From positions 1-64,000 of the forward strand of contig JBJORA010000028.1 in assembly GCA_046049675.1 (NCBI GenBank): 64,000 nt of DNA. Direction: 5' to 3'. This stretch comes from CAIXQW01 sp046049675 (lineage in GTDB: Bacteria; Bacteroidota; Bacteroidia; Chitinophagales; Chitinophagaceae). A model generated the notes under the pieces. That model was not told where the DNA came from. It saw nothing but the letters and a program-made list of their open reading frames with translations, and did no database searches. Positions within the stretch are counted from its first letter, which is position 1. Each line of letters opens with the position of its first letter. The translations under genes were made by a program, and so were the position numbers. Positions 1 through 7,295 of this stretch are shown here, piece by piece.

Positions 1-150
1 CAGCTCTGGCAACAAAAGGCGCGATGTACGACCCCAGTAATAGCAAGAAGAGCAGCGGCAAAAAGGTTCTCCCAGTTTTTTACAACGGGTTGAATTATAT
101 CTGACAACTTGCCCGTATAAAGAATTGAGTGAGGTAGGACGCAGAATGCC
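1..150 (+). repeat. Cassette unit head A (left end cut by window)
   Basis: This leader is closely similar to those at 3284-3446 and 5587-5760. Shared landmarks are GGCAACAAAAGGCGCGATG, a GGCGGYRAAR stretch, a CAACRSGTTGAAT stretch and a final AATTGAGTGAGGTAGGAC block. The palindrome that should precede it lies left of the window. It leads directly into the M4 peptidase gene at 198. I see no TAnnTTTG -7 box in it, so any promoter is either of another type or lies further upstream. Its function is unknown; the repeated position, always between a palindrome and a gene pair, is what supports the call. Confidence 0.75.
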
Positions 151-197
151 CGACGCGATAGTGGTGACACAGAGGGTGCATACAAAGTTTTTTTATT

Positions 198-2522
198 ATG
201 TCAAATTTCCCTAATAGTTTTTATAAGGCCGTAGTTGCATGTGCTTGTTTAATTTTAGTAACCATCAACCATGTTTTTGCACAGAATACTGTGCAGTATT
301 TTTGTTCCGGAAGCAATGAGTTTATTGCAAGTAATTTTCACATTGTACATACACAAGGCTGGTTGTCGACTAAGCCCGGCACTACTATTGCGCTCACGAA
401 TTTTGCACCTAATCACAAAGCTGACTTTGGACTTGGGGTAGACGATGCTTTTGTACTTAAACAGAGTTATGTAGACAATGCTAATTATTTTACGACTGAC
501 GCCGCACTTGTACATGAGAAATGGCAACAAACCTATAAGGGCCTTGAAGTGCAATATGCTGAAATGGTATGCCATGGTAAGAACGACAATATTGTCAGGT
601 TAAACGCCAAACTTGTTAGTGGACTATCTCTTGCTGTCACGCCAATTGTTAATTCTAGCACAGCACTAAGCAATGCGCTAGCAAGTTTTCCAAGCGGTAC
701 TCTTTTTTTGTGGCAAGATTCTGTTTTAATTAATGAACTGGATTCAAGCGAAGATAACTTGGCGCTATATTCCGCACCCACACCGCAATTGCTTATAGCT
801 AAAAATTCAAGTTCCGATGATTATTCGGCTAACGAGTTTAGGTTAGCCTATAAAGTGTTAGTTTTAGCGACTACTGCAGCGAAAACAATTTACGTTGATG
901 CAATTACAGGCATAATTTTTAAGACAGAGGATGTTGCTAAACACGGCACGTCAAATCTGAATCATTCATACGGAGCTAATAAGTATGTAGATACTGAATG
1001 GCGTGGAGGAATTTGGTCACATCACATTTTACGTACTGATGATATAGTAAATCGTAAGATTTGGACAAAAAAAGCTAGACACCAAAACAATGGAGCACTA
1101 AAACCTTTTGGAGGTAACAATCTTAATCAATTTGTTGACCCCGATGATGTTTGGGGTTCTACGCAGCAGGATGTGGTAACAACACACTGGTGTGTTACAC
1201 AAGCATGGGATTACTTCAAAACTACGCATAACAGAGATGGCTGGGATAACGCAGGTCAACAGACTAAAGTACAAGCCCTAGTTACCGACCCAACGTGGCC
1301 TGGTGCGCAATACTGGGGACCTTGGTCTGAAATTAGGGTAGGTTCTTATCAAGGCATCTACTTGGATGGTATTGATATTTTAGGGCATGAATTTGCACAT
1401 GGAGTTGTGGAAAAGACGGCGAACCTCAATCCTACTGGCGTAGCAGGTGCCTTGAATGAAAGTTTTTGTGATATTTTTGGAAGAGAAGTTGAAAAGTTTG
1501 CTCTAGGAGGTACACAGATTGACTGGTCATGTGGTGAAGATTGTATTTTATTGCGCAAAATCAACCACCCAACATCTAGCTTACCATTTGCATGCACAGG
1601 TAGTGGGCAAGCAAATGCATTCAATGGCACGAATTGGATTACACCTGGCAGTTGTCAGTCTGGCAACGATGATATATACATAAACGCAGGTGTGCAAAGC
1701 TATTGGTATTACCTACTATCAGAAGGAAGTGCCGGTGCACCAGATGGTACATTTGCTAATAGAAGCGTTACGGGTATTGGTTCAGACAAAGCCAGTAGAA
1801 TAGCATATACTGCACTACTAAACCTTACTCAAAATGCAACTTATGTTGATGCTTGGCAAGCTTCGCTTGCTGCTTCAGCGCAACTTTTTGGGGCATGTTC
1901 ACAAGAACACATTTCGAATATCAATGCTTGGGCATGTGTAAATTTAGGTACACCATATCAACCACTAACAGTTACACAACCACCAGTGATATTGTACTGG
2001 TCAATGTGGGGCTACACATTGAGCTCACCAATAACAATTACTGCGTCTGGCGACAACGGTCCATATAATTGGCAATATAACGGCCTATGGTCGACTTCTA
2101 CATTTGGAAATAATAGTGAGAATTTTCAAATTACGAATCTGAATGGGAACTATCAAACGTCCACTATTCAAGCAACTAGTCAATGTGCCACAGCATCCGT
2201 AACGCTAAGATTCGTCGATTTATCAAAGGTCGTTGTGCATGGTGGCAACACAAGTACAACTGGCCCTGGTGGCGGTAGTTTACGATTATTTCCTAACCCT
2301 GCTCGTAACCAAATAAGTTTGACAGCAGATTACATTGATTTGCAAAGTTCAAATCCAATAGAGGTAGTGATCTATGAAAGTGATGGCCAAGTACAAATAT
2401 CTACAGATTATTTTGGCAATTTACCAGACTCTTTAGATATTAGCAGTCTTAGTGTAGGCACATATTATGTTTTGGTGCGTCAGGGCTACAATTATCAAGT
2501 TGTTCAATTTGTCAAGCAATAA
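198..2522 (+). CDS. M4-family (thermolysin-like) metallopeptidase with T9SS type A sorting domain
   Basis: A 774-aa secreted zinc metallopeptidase precursor. A signal peptide ends near FAQN (~residue 29). A propeptide follows with an FTP/PepSY-like stretch around YKGLEVQYAEM. The zinc site is HEFAH at 397-401, and the third zinc ligand is E421 in NESFCDIFG, with the 20-residue spacing found in thermolysin. The C-terminal ~80 residues (LRLFPNPARN onward, ending VVQFVKQ) are a T9SS type A sorting domain, so export to the cell surface or medium is expected. The position matching the thermolysin transition-state His231 is tyrosine here (Y494 in DDIYINAGV), whereas the paralogue at 7296 keeps histidine. 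Activity may therefore be altered. The next gene starts 2 nt after the stop, so the pair is probably co-transcribed. Family assignment is firm; the substrate is unknown. Confidence 0.93.
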   Translation: MSNFPNSFYKAVVACACLILVTINHVFAQNTVQYFCSGSNEFIASNFHIVHTQGWLSTKPGTTIALTNFAPNHKADFGLGVDDAFVLKQSYVDNANYFTTDAALVHEKWQQTYKGLEVQYAEMVCHGKNDNIVRLNAKLVSGLSLAVTPIVNSSTALSNALASFPSGTLFLWQDSVLINELDSSEDNLALYSAPTPQLLIAKNSSSDDYSANEFRLAYKVLVLATTAAKTIYVDAITGIIFKTEDVAKHGTSNLNHSYGANKYVDTEWRGGIWSHHILRTDDIVNRKIWTKKARHQNNGALKPFGGNNLNQFVDPDDVWGSTQQDVVTTHWCVTQAWDYFKTTHNRDGWDNAGQQTKVQALVTDPTWPGAQYWGPWSEIRVGSYQGIYLDGIDILGHEFAHGVVEKTANLNPTGVAGALNESFCDIFGREVEKFALGGTQIDWSCGEDCILLRKINHPTSSLPFACTGSGQANAFNGTNWITPGSCQSGNDDIYINAGVQSYWYYLLSEGSAGAPDGTFANRSVTGIGSDKASRIAYTALLNLTQNATYVDAWQASLAASAQLFGACSQEHISNINAWACVNLGTPYQPLTVTQPPVILYWSMWGYTLSSPITITASGDNGPYNWQYNGLWSTSTFGNNSENFQITNLNGNYQTSTIQATSQCATASVTLRFVDLSKVVVHGGNTSTTGPGGGSLRLFPNPARNQISLTADYIDLQSSNPIEVVIYESDGQVQISTDYFGNLPDSLDISSLSVGTYYVLVRQGYNYQVVQFVKQ

Positions 2523-2524
2523 AT

Positions 2525-3169
2525 ATGCATCTACGTATATCGCCAAGCATCATAAGGCAATTAGGCATCTTATTCATTTCAATTTTGCTTTTTACATTTG
2601 CTAAAGGACAAACTCGTATTGCTAGTCACAATTTGCATCATCGTGCTAGTATCGGCTTTGATTTTCGCCACGATTTTATGAATAAAGCCACCGATAAAAT
2701 TAATTTTTGGCCAGTAGGGAATATACCAGCCATGCAGTACTCGTACACTTGCAATGACTGGCAATTTGGTTTGCAATTTCGCAAATTAATTAGTGACTAT
2801 ACCGTGCGCAATGTGACAAAATATCCAGATTCAACGATTACGAGTACTACCGCATTTATGGTAGGTATAGAAGTAGGGCATATAGTGCCTATCAGCAATC
2901 GTATTTATACTAGATTGTCTGCAGGCGCAGCTTACACTCATCATTATTATAACATAATATACCGTTATTTACCAAATCCAAATTGGCCAGAGTCATTTGG
3001 CGGTACCCCTTCTTACATTAAACCGTCAGTATTCACACAGGCAGGCATTTTTGCTACGGTGTTACCAACCGTTGATGTTGGAATAAATGGATGTTATAAC
3101 CACGTTTTATTTGCAAGTGAGCAAATTAAGGCTTGGAATTTTGAAGTAACTGTGGTGAAGAATTTTTGA
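2525..3169 (+). CDS. Exported protein of unknown function, possible small outer-membrane barrel
   Basis: A 214-aa protein that starts 2 nt after the M4 peptidase stop, so it is almost certainly translated from the same message. The N-terminal hydrophobic stretch ending in FAKGQ looks like a signal peptide. The rest alternates polar and aromatic residues in strand-like segments (YSYTCNDWQFGLQFRK, GIEVGHIVPISNRIY) and ends in phenylalanine (VVKNF), which would fit a small outer-membrane beta-barrel. I do not recognise a family. It is the second gene of cassette unit A. The second genes of the other units have similar size and export signals but no obvious sequence similarity. Confidence 0.7.
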   Translation: MHLRISPSIIRQLGILFISILLFTFAKGQTRIASHNLHHRASIGFDFRHDFMNKATDKINFWPVGNIPAMQYSYTCNDWQFGLQFRKLISDYTVRNVTKYPDSTITSTTAFMVGIEVGHIVPISNRIYTRLSAGAAYTHHYYNIIYRYLPNPNWPESFGGTPSYIKPSVFTQAGIFATVLPTVDVGINGCYNHVLFASEQIKAWNFEVTVVKNF

Positions 3170-3188
3170 CTTGTACCACCGCAACTTC

Positions 3189-3283
3189 TCACAACACGGT
3201 ATTTGCTAGAGCGGCGGGCAACTTTTATCTTTGCAAGGAGAGAGTTGATAACCGCCGCCCTCGCAAATACCTAACCGTTGTGA
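3189..3283. repeat. Cassette-boundary palindrome P1
   Basis: A 95-bp imperfect palindrome. Outer arms are TCACAAC at 3189-3195 and GTTGTGA at 3277-3283. Inner arms are GGTATTTGC at 3198-3206 and GCAAATACC at 3263-3271, followed by paired AG/CT and GCGGCGG/CCGCCGC. The bases flanking AG/CT are mismatched in the same way as in P2-P4. The layout (YCAAC ... GTTR, long partly paired arms, central loop) resembles an integron attC site, but the end boxes do not match the classical RYYYAAC/GTTRRRY consensus exactly. Confidence 0.8.
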
Positions 3284-3446
3284 AAGATTGCTAACAAAAC
3301 CTCTAGCATCACTTTGGCAACAAAAGGCGCGATGTACGACCTGAGTAATAGCGAGAAAAGTGGCGGCGGTAAAGTTGATTAATATTTTACAACACGTTGA
3401 ATTTTTTCTGACCGCTCGCGTGTGTAAAGAATTGAGCTAGGTAGGA
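3284..3446 (+). repeat. Cassette unit head B
   Basis: Leader of unit B, running from just after the GTTGTGA arm of P1 to the AGGTAGG block before the lipoprotein gene at 3472. It is near-identical to 5587-5760 and similar to 1-150. It starts with AAGATTGCTAACAAAAC, also seen after P2 and partly after P4. No ORF or recognised promoter is present. Confidence 0.75.
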
Positions 3447-3471
3447 ATTTAAAAAAAATGTAATTAAAGTT

Positions 3472-4614
3472 ATGAATTTTTCAAAAAATCCACTTGTGCT
3501 TTGTATTGTAATAGCATTTTTAGCAACTGGGTGCTCCAAGCCTAATGCAAATAAGGAGGTCATTGTAAATGAGCGTCCAACACGTTCAGCATCTCAATTT
3601 GAACACGATTATGATAATACTATCAGAGCTGCAGGCTATGGTTTGCTAGCTATTTCTCAAAATGCACAATTTCGCAACATTGTAGCGCAAGAGCTGAGTA
3701 AGAAGTTTGATGGAGATGATAATGTACTTATTAAGACTCTTTCTGTTAGATGCGATGAGGTTGGAATCAACTTGTATGCTAGTATGCATGCTAGTCTTAT
3801 ACAACAAGGAAAAGCAGAGCTAATTGAATACTTAGATGACGCAATAGGTGGATTAGATTACTTTGACACCAAGGTCTACGTGCAAGTGTTTGTGCCATTT
3901 ATTGAGAATCAAAATTTGAGCTTAGTCCCCAAAATTGCATTCAACTTTACAGACGAATCTGTATTGCAAGGGATAAGCATTAATGGCGCAGAATTTACTC
4001 CTATTAGCTTGACGGAAGCTGACGCAGAACAGAATTTAGTTTATGTAATCTCCATTAATGAGGTAGTAGATGGAAATGCTAATATTCCAAGTGCTCCCCA
4101 GTTTTTAGCTCCGCGAAGTACGAGATCAAGTAGAGTTTTTCTTAACATCAATAAGATAAATGTGTCTGATAAAAAGGAAGGATGGGGTAATGGTCGTGCA
4201 GATATTTCTTTTGTTGCATTTCAAATTAAGCCCCAGTGTATTATTAGCCCCGTGAGTGGACAGCCATTTGAAAAGGTTAGTGATAACCAACTAAATACTT
4301 GGATTTCGCCGGCTTGTGGCGCTTGTCAATTCGCAAGTTTTACCAATGGCAGTAATCTTCCAAGCTCTTCTTGGGAACAAGATGAAGCGCTTACAATACT
4401 TTACTTTGAAATGGATCGGAGAAATATGTTTAACAAAACTGAGAATATTTGGCCATCATGTGGCAGTAGTGGCAATGTTACTTACTGCTCCAAAGAAAGT
4501 AAGTATGGCACATGTATTCCTGTCAGGTCTGATTTTAACACTACTTCGGGGGCTAGCATGAACTATGGCGGTTTGACAGGCATGGATGTTGAACTTTGGG
4601 GTTGGCTATGGTAA
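3472..4614 (+). CDS. Lipoprotein of unknown function (cassette unit B, first gene)
   Basis: A 380-aa protein with a signal peptide and lipobox LATGC, predicting lipidation at C21. About 13 residues after the cysteine is the motif ERPTR (34-38), which is repeated at nearly the same place in the lipoprotein at 5792. No known domain is recognised. The C-terminal ~110 residues contain many cysteines (PACGACQ, SCGSSGNVTYC, YGTC), which suggests disulfide bonds in an exported domain. The next gene lies 44 nt downstream on the same strand. The start is the first ATG, which gives a standard signal peptide. Confidence 0.8.
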   Translation: MNFSKNPLVLCIVIAFLATGCSKPNANKEVIVNERPTRSASQFEHDYDNTIRAAGYGLLAISQNAQFRNIVAQELSKKFDGDDNVLIKTLSVRCDEVGINLYASMHASLIQQGKAELIEYLDDAIGGLDYFDTKVYVQVFVPFIENQNLSLVPKIAFNFTDESVLQGISINGAEFTPISLTEADAEQNLVYVISINEVVDGNANIPSAPQFLAPRSTRSSRVFLNINKINVSDKKEGWGNGRADISFVAFQIKPQCIISPVSGQPFEKVSDNQLNTWISPACGACQFASFTNGSNLPSSSWEQDEALTILYFEMDRRNMFNKTENIWPSCGSSGNVTYCSKESKYGTCIPVRSDFNTTSGASMNYGGLTGMDVELWGWLW

Positions 4615-4658
4615 GTGCAATAATTGCTACTTTTGATGTTTTTTAAGTTCAAAGAACA

Positions 4659-5414
4659 ATGAGAAAGTCGTTATTAAGCTTGGGTGTGTTATTTGCAAGT
4701 ATTACTGTAAATGCTCAAATTAGGCTTGGCTTATCCGCTAATTATGCTCCATCTATTAATATTTATGCTGCGACGAATGGTATCAATAGTGGCACTTATA
4801 TAGATTACAATTCAATTGTGGATCATAAAACAAATTACAGTTTTATTCATGACTACGGACTGGGCATGTACCTGAACATCTCATCTACGTGGCAGACTGG
4901 AATGCGATATCAGAGATTTCGAATTGGGGAGCGGCTGTCTTCGCAGGTTACAAAAATGCGCCTTGAGGTCCACTCCGTGCATAATGCATGCGATATTTTT
5001 TCTAGCCACAGTGTTTTCAATAGCCACAAAGGAAAGTATTCGGTATTTTCGACATACGGGCTATGTGGTGTGTTTGATAGTCGCCACATGAAAAGCCATT
5101 TCTACACTGATCTACCAAATTCAGATACGTCTTATTCGCAAGCTATTTGGGGAGCAAACTACGTATCTAAGCATGGAATTAATCTGCTATTCTTAGGTGA
5201 AGCAATGGTAGTTCGCCATATTACTCATAATTTCTCAATAAGCCTTTCTGCTAGTTGCAGGATTGGAGCTAGATCCATTAGGACAGACCTTGCTACTTTT
5301 CGTCGAGATTTATATGGCACAATACCAAGCACGCTCAATGCTGGTAATATAACAACCATAAATAGTGGTACTAAATTTTCAACATTAGTACAGTTGATGT
5401 ACACTTTTGATTAG
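4659..5414 (+). CDS. Exported protein of unknown function, possible outer-membrane barrel (unit B, second gene)
   Basis: A 251-aa protein with a signal peptide (MRKSLLSLGVLFASITVNAQ). The mature part is rich in alternating strand-like segments such as LGMYLNISSTWQTGMRYQRF and ends in VQLMYTFD, which fits a small outer-membrane beta-barrel or a porin-family-like protein. No family motif is recognised. It follows the unit B lipoprotein with a 44-nt gap, mirroring units A, C and D, where a larger exported protein is followed by a 200-250-aa exported protein. A structural or partner role for the first gene product is an inference from this pairing only. Confidence 0.7.
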   Translation: MRKSLLSLGVLFASITVNAQIRLGLSANYAPSINIYAATNGINSGTYIDYNSIVDHKTNYSFIHDYGLGMYLNISSTWQTGMRYQRFRIGERLSSQVTKMRLEVHSVHNACDIFSSHSVFNSHKGKYSVFSTYGLCGVFDSRHMKSHFYTDLPNSDTSYSQAIWGANYVSKHGINLLFLGEAMVVRHITHNFSISLSASCRIGARSIRTDLATFRRDLYGTIPSTLNAGNITTINSGTKFSTLVQLMYTFD

Positions 5415-5490
5415 GCCCTCACGTATATTACCTCAATACTGTTGCAAATTCAAGATTGAGATACTTAACAACACTTCCATCCGCAACCTC

Positions 5491-5586
5491 TCACAACCCC
5501 ATATTTACAAGATTGGCGGCTTTACCCTATCTTTGAACGGAGAAACGGAGATGGCCGCCAACCTCGTAAATACTTTACCGTTGTGA
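5491..5586. repeat. Cassette-boundary palindrome P2
   Basis: A 96-bp imperfect palindrome with TCACAAC at 5491-5497 and GTTGTGA at 5580-5586. Inner arms are TATTTAC (5502-5508) and GTAAATA (5566-5572), then TTGGCGGC/GCCGCCAA. Between the inner arms the left strand reads aAGa and the right reads cCTc, so only AG/CT pairs. The ~33-nt central loop differs from that of P3 by one base. Confidence 0.82.
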
Positions 5587-5760
5587 AAGATTGCTAACAA
5601 AACTTCTAGCATCACTTTGGCAACAAAAGGCGCGATGTACGACCTGATTAATAGCGAGAAAAGTGGCGGCGGTAAAGTTGATTAATATTTTGCAACACGT
5701 TGAATTAACTCTGACAGCTTGCGTGTGTAAATAATGAAGAAAGGTAAGACGTAGAATGCA
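5587..5760 (+). repeat. Cassette unit head C
   Basis: Leader of unit C, near-identical to 3284-3446 through most of its length. It diverges after CAACACGTTGAATT and ends with GGTAAGACGTAGAATGC, which matches the end of head A (GGTAGGACGCAGAATGC). It therefore looks like a mosaic of heads A and B. No gene is seen in it. Confidence 0.72.
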
Positions 5761-5791
5761 TGCGTTAATTGCGAAACTTAGAAATTAGTAT

Positions 5792-6337
5792 ATGAATATT
5801 TTATCAATTAGAACCTTTATTGTTCTTTCTTTAATTTTGACAGCGGGGAGTTGTGCCAAAAGTAACTTACCAAGTGACACTAGTACAGCTAGCATAGAGC
5901 GCCCGACACGTGGCCCAAAGGTCACGTTTTCGTTAGATTATGAAAAAGGCAAGCGCAAAACTGATGACAAGAATACAGTTAGTCCTTGTGATGGGAAAAG
6001 TATCTGCCTTAAAGTAAAAGTAAGTGTAGGCTGGGAGGCTGGTATAGTAGTCAGTGGTGGCATGTGGCCTGCAACTGGTGATCCAATACTTGATGCCAGT
6101 CATGTGCGCACTCACATTACGGTAAATGATGACAATACAGCACGTTTCCTTGTTAAGAAATCGGAAGTTTCCGAAGAAGTTTGGAATAGTATTTTTGCAG
6201 GGGGTATGTATGAACTAGATGCTGCTTATGATTTTCCAGCAAGTATTCTTGCTGGAAGCGGAGTTGCACAGCTTACAATCCCTGCGGGTATGCATCCTGT
6301 AACAATGAATCAAACCGAAGCATACTTTGATTTTTAA
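5792..6337 (+). CDS. Lipoprotein of unknown function (unit C, first gene)
   Basis: A 181-aa protein with a signal peptide and a lipobox-like TAGSC, giving a lipidated C21. The motif ERPTR sits at residues 36-40, matching the unit B lipoprotein (residues 34-38), although the rest of the two proteins is not obviously similar. The mature domain is small and mostly strand-like. No family is recognised. The next gene begins 10 nt after the stop. Confidence 0.78.
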   Translation: MNILSIRTFIVLSLILTAGSCAKSNLPSDTSTASIERPTRGPKVTFSLDYEKGKRKTDDKNTVSPCDGKSICLKVKVSVGWEAGIVVSGGMWPATGDPILDASHVRTHITVNDDNTARFLVKKSEVSEEVWNSIFAGGMYELDAAYDFPASILAGSGVAQLTIPAGMHPVTMNQTEAYFDF

Positions 6338-6347
6338 CAAATTTGCT

Positions 6348-6968
6348 ATGAGCAAGCAGTGTAAATTCACTTGCTTGCTCACTTTTTTTGCATTTAATTG
6401 CTATGCGCAAGGCAGTGTAGTAAAATGGTATTTGGGTTATAGGCCTAAGAATATAGTCTCAATGGACACTACTAAGATGATCGAGTTTGCAAGCAAATTC
6501 TCCTCGCTAGCAAATCCATCTGTTGCCTACTTGGCCCCCTCATATGTTGCCGCTGCCTATTCATTAGATTCTGTAAACATTGACCAATTTTTGCAGCCGA
6601 TTCAAATGCTTGTGTATTCAAATGCAGATGGCAGCCTGCTATCACGTATTGCTAATTGTGATGCTGACTTAGTAAGGCTTGGCAGCAGGCTCACTTGGAA
6701 AAATACCTTGGACACCCTGTGCAAACCATCTACTAAGCCTGCTCATGCAATTATGGATTTACAAACATTCTGCAAGCATCTGAATTATGTAAGGCCTATC
6801 TGCAATAACGAAAAGCAATTTACTATCGTCGTAATTTGGTCATGCTTAATGCCTAAGCATTCTGATAGCTTCGCAAATGAAGTTGCGGCCTTACTAGGCA
6901 AGCACTCAAATTACCAGCTTATTATTGTCAACTATGAATTTGGGCTAAAGGCGATATTGGAAAAATAG
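6348..6968 (+). CDS. Exported protein of unknown function (unit C, second gene)
   Basis: A 206-aa protein starting at ATG 6348. An in-frame TTG at 6327 would overlap the upstream gene, but the ATG gives a clean signal peptide (MSKQCKFTCLLTFFAFNCYAQG), so I chose it. The mature part has Cys pairs and reads as a soluble mixed alpha/beta domain, unlike the strand-rich second genes of units A, B and D. It ends YEFGLKAILEK. I do not recognise a family. The 10-nt spacing from the lipoprotein gene suggests co-translation. Confidence 0.7.
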   Translation: MSKQCKFTCLLTFFAFNCYAQGSVVKWYLGYRPKNIVSMDTTKMIEFASKFSSLANPSVAYLAPSYVAAAYSLDSVNIDQFLQPIQMLVYSNADGSLLSRIANCDADLVRLGSRLTWKNTLDTLCKPSTKPAHAIMDLQTFCKHLNYVRPICNNEKQFTIVVIWSCLMPKHSDSFANEVAALLGKHSNYQLIIVNYEFGLKAILEK

Positions 6969-7047
6969 CGATGTGCGACTTGCTCCATCTTAAACTGCTT
7001 CTTGGAAGCAGTGATTGTGTTTAGCGCTGTGCAATGCCCACAACCTC

Positions 7048-7143
7048 TCACAACCCCATATTTACAAGATTGGCGGCTTTACCTTATCTTTGAACGGAGA
7101 AACGGAGATGGCCGCCAACCTCGTAAATACTTTACCGTTGGCA
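7048..7143. repeat. Cassette-boundary palindrome P3 (hybrid arms)
   Basis: A 96-bp palindrome almost identical to P2 up to the right-hand GTTG. Its left outer arm is TCACAAC (7048-7054), but its right outer arm is GTTGGCA (7137-7143), not the matching GTTGTGA. GTTGGCA is the right arm of P4. The outer stem is thus broken exactly after GTTG, as expected if a recombination event at this point joined two different units. Confidence 0.82.
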
Positions 7144-7295
7144 AAGATGCTCAAAACAGCTACAACAGTTTGACATTAAAACAGTGATCATGGATTTGTG
7201 ATCTGCTTGAAGAACTTAATTGCCTCTTAATTGTTTTGAATTGCTACGAAGACCTACGAACGGGATAGAGTAGGGTAAAAACGATATCAACTAAT
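7144..7295 (+). other. Cassette unit head D, distinct from heads A-C
   Basis: A non-coding leader between P3 and the second M4 peptidase gene. It begins AAGATGCTCAAAACAGC and is otherwise unlike heads A-C, except for a weak GATAGAGTAGGG block before the gene that recalls the AATTGAGTGAGGTAGG block. No TAnnTTTG promoter box is seen. Confidence 0.55.

Noticed and set aside
7002..7187. A 61-codon frame over palindrome P3 with products such as DWRLYLIFERRNGDGRQPRK
   Set aside because: It lies wholly on the palindrome and leader; the same translation appears over P4 (10158-10403). It is a by-product of conserved repeat DNA, not a gene.
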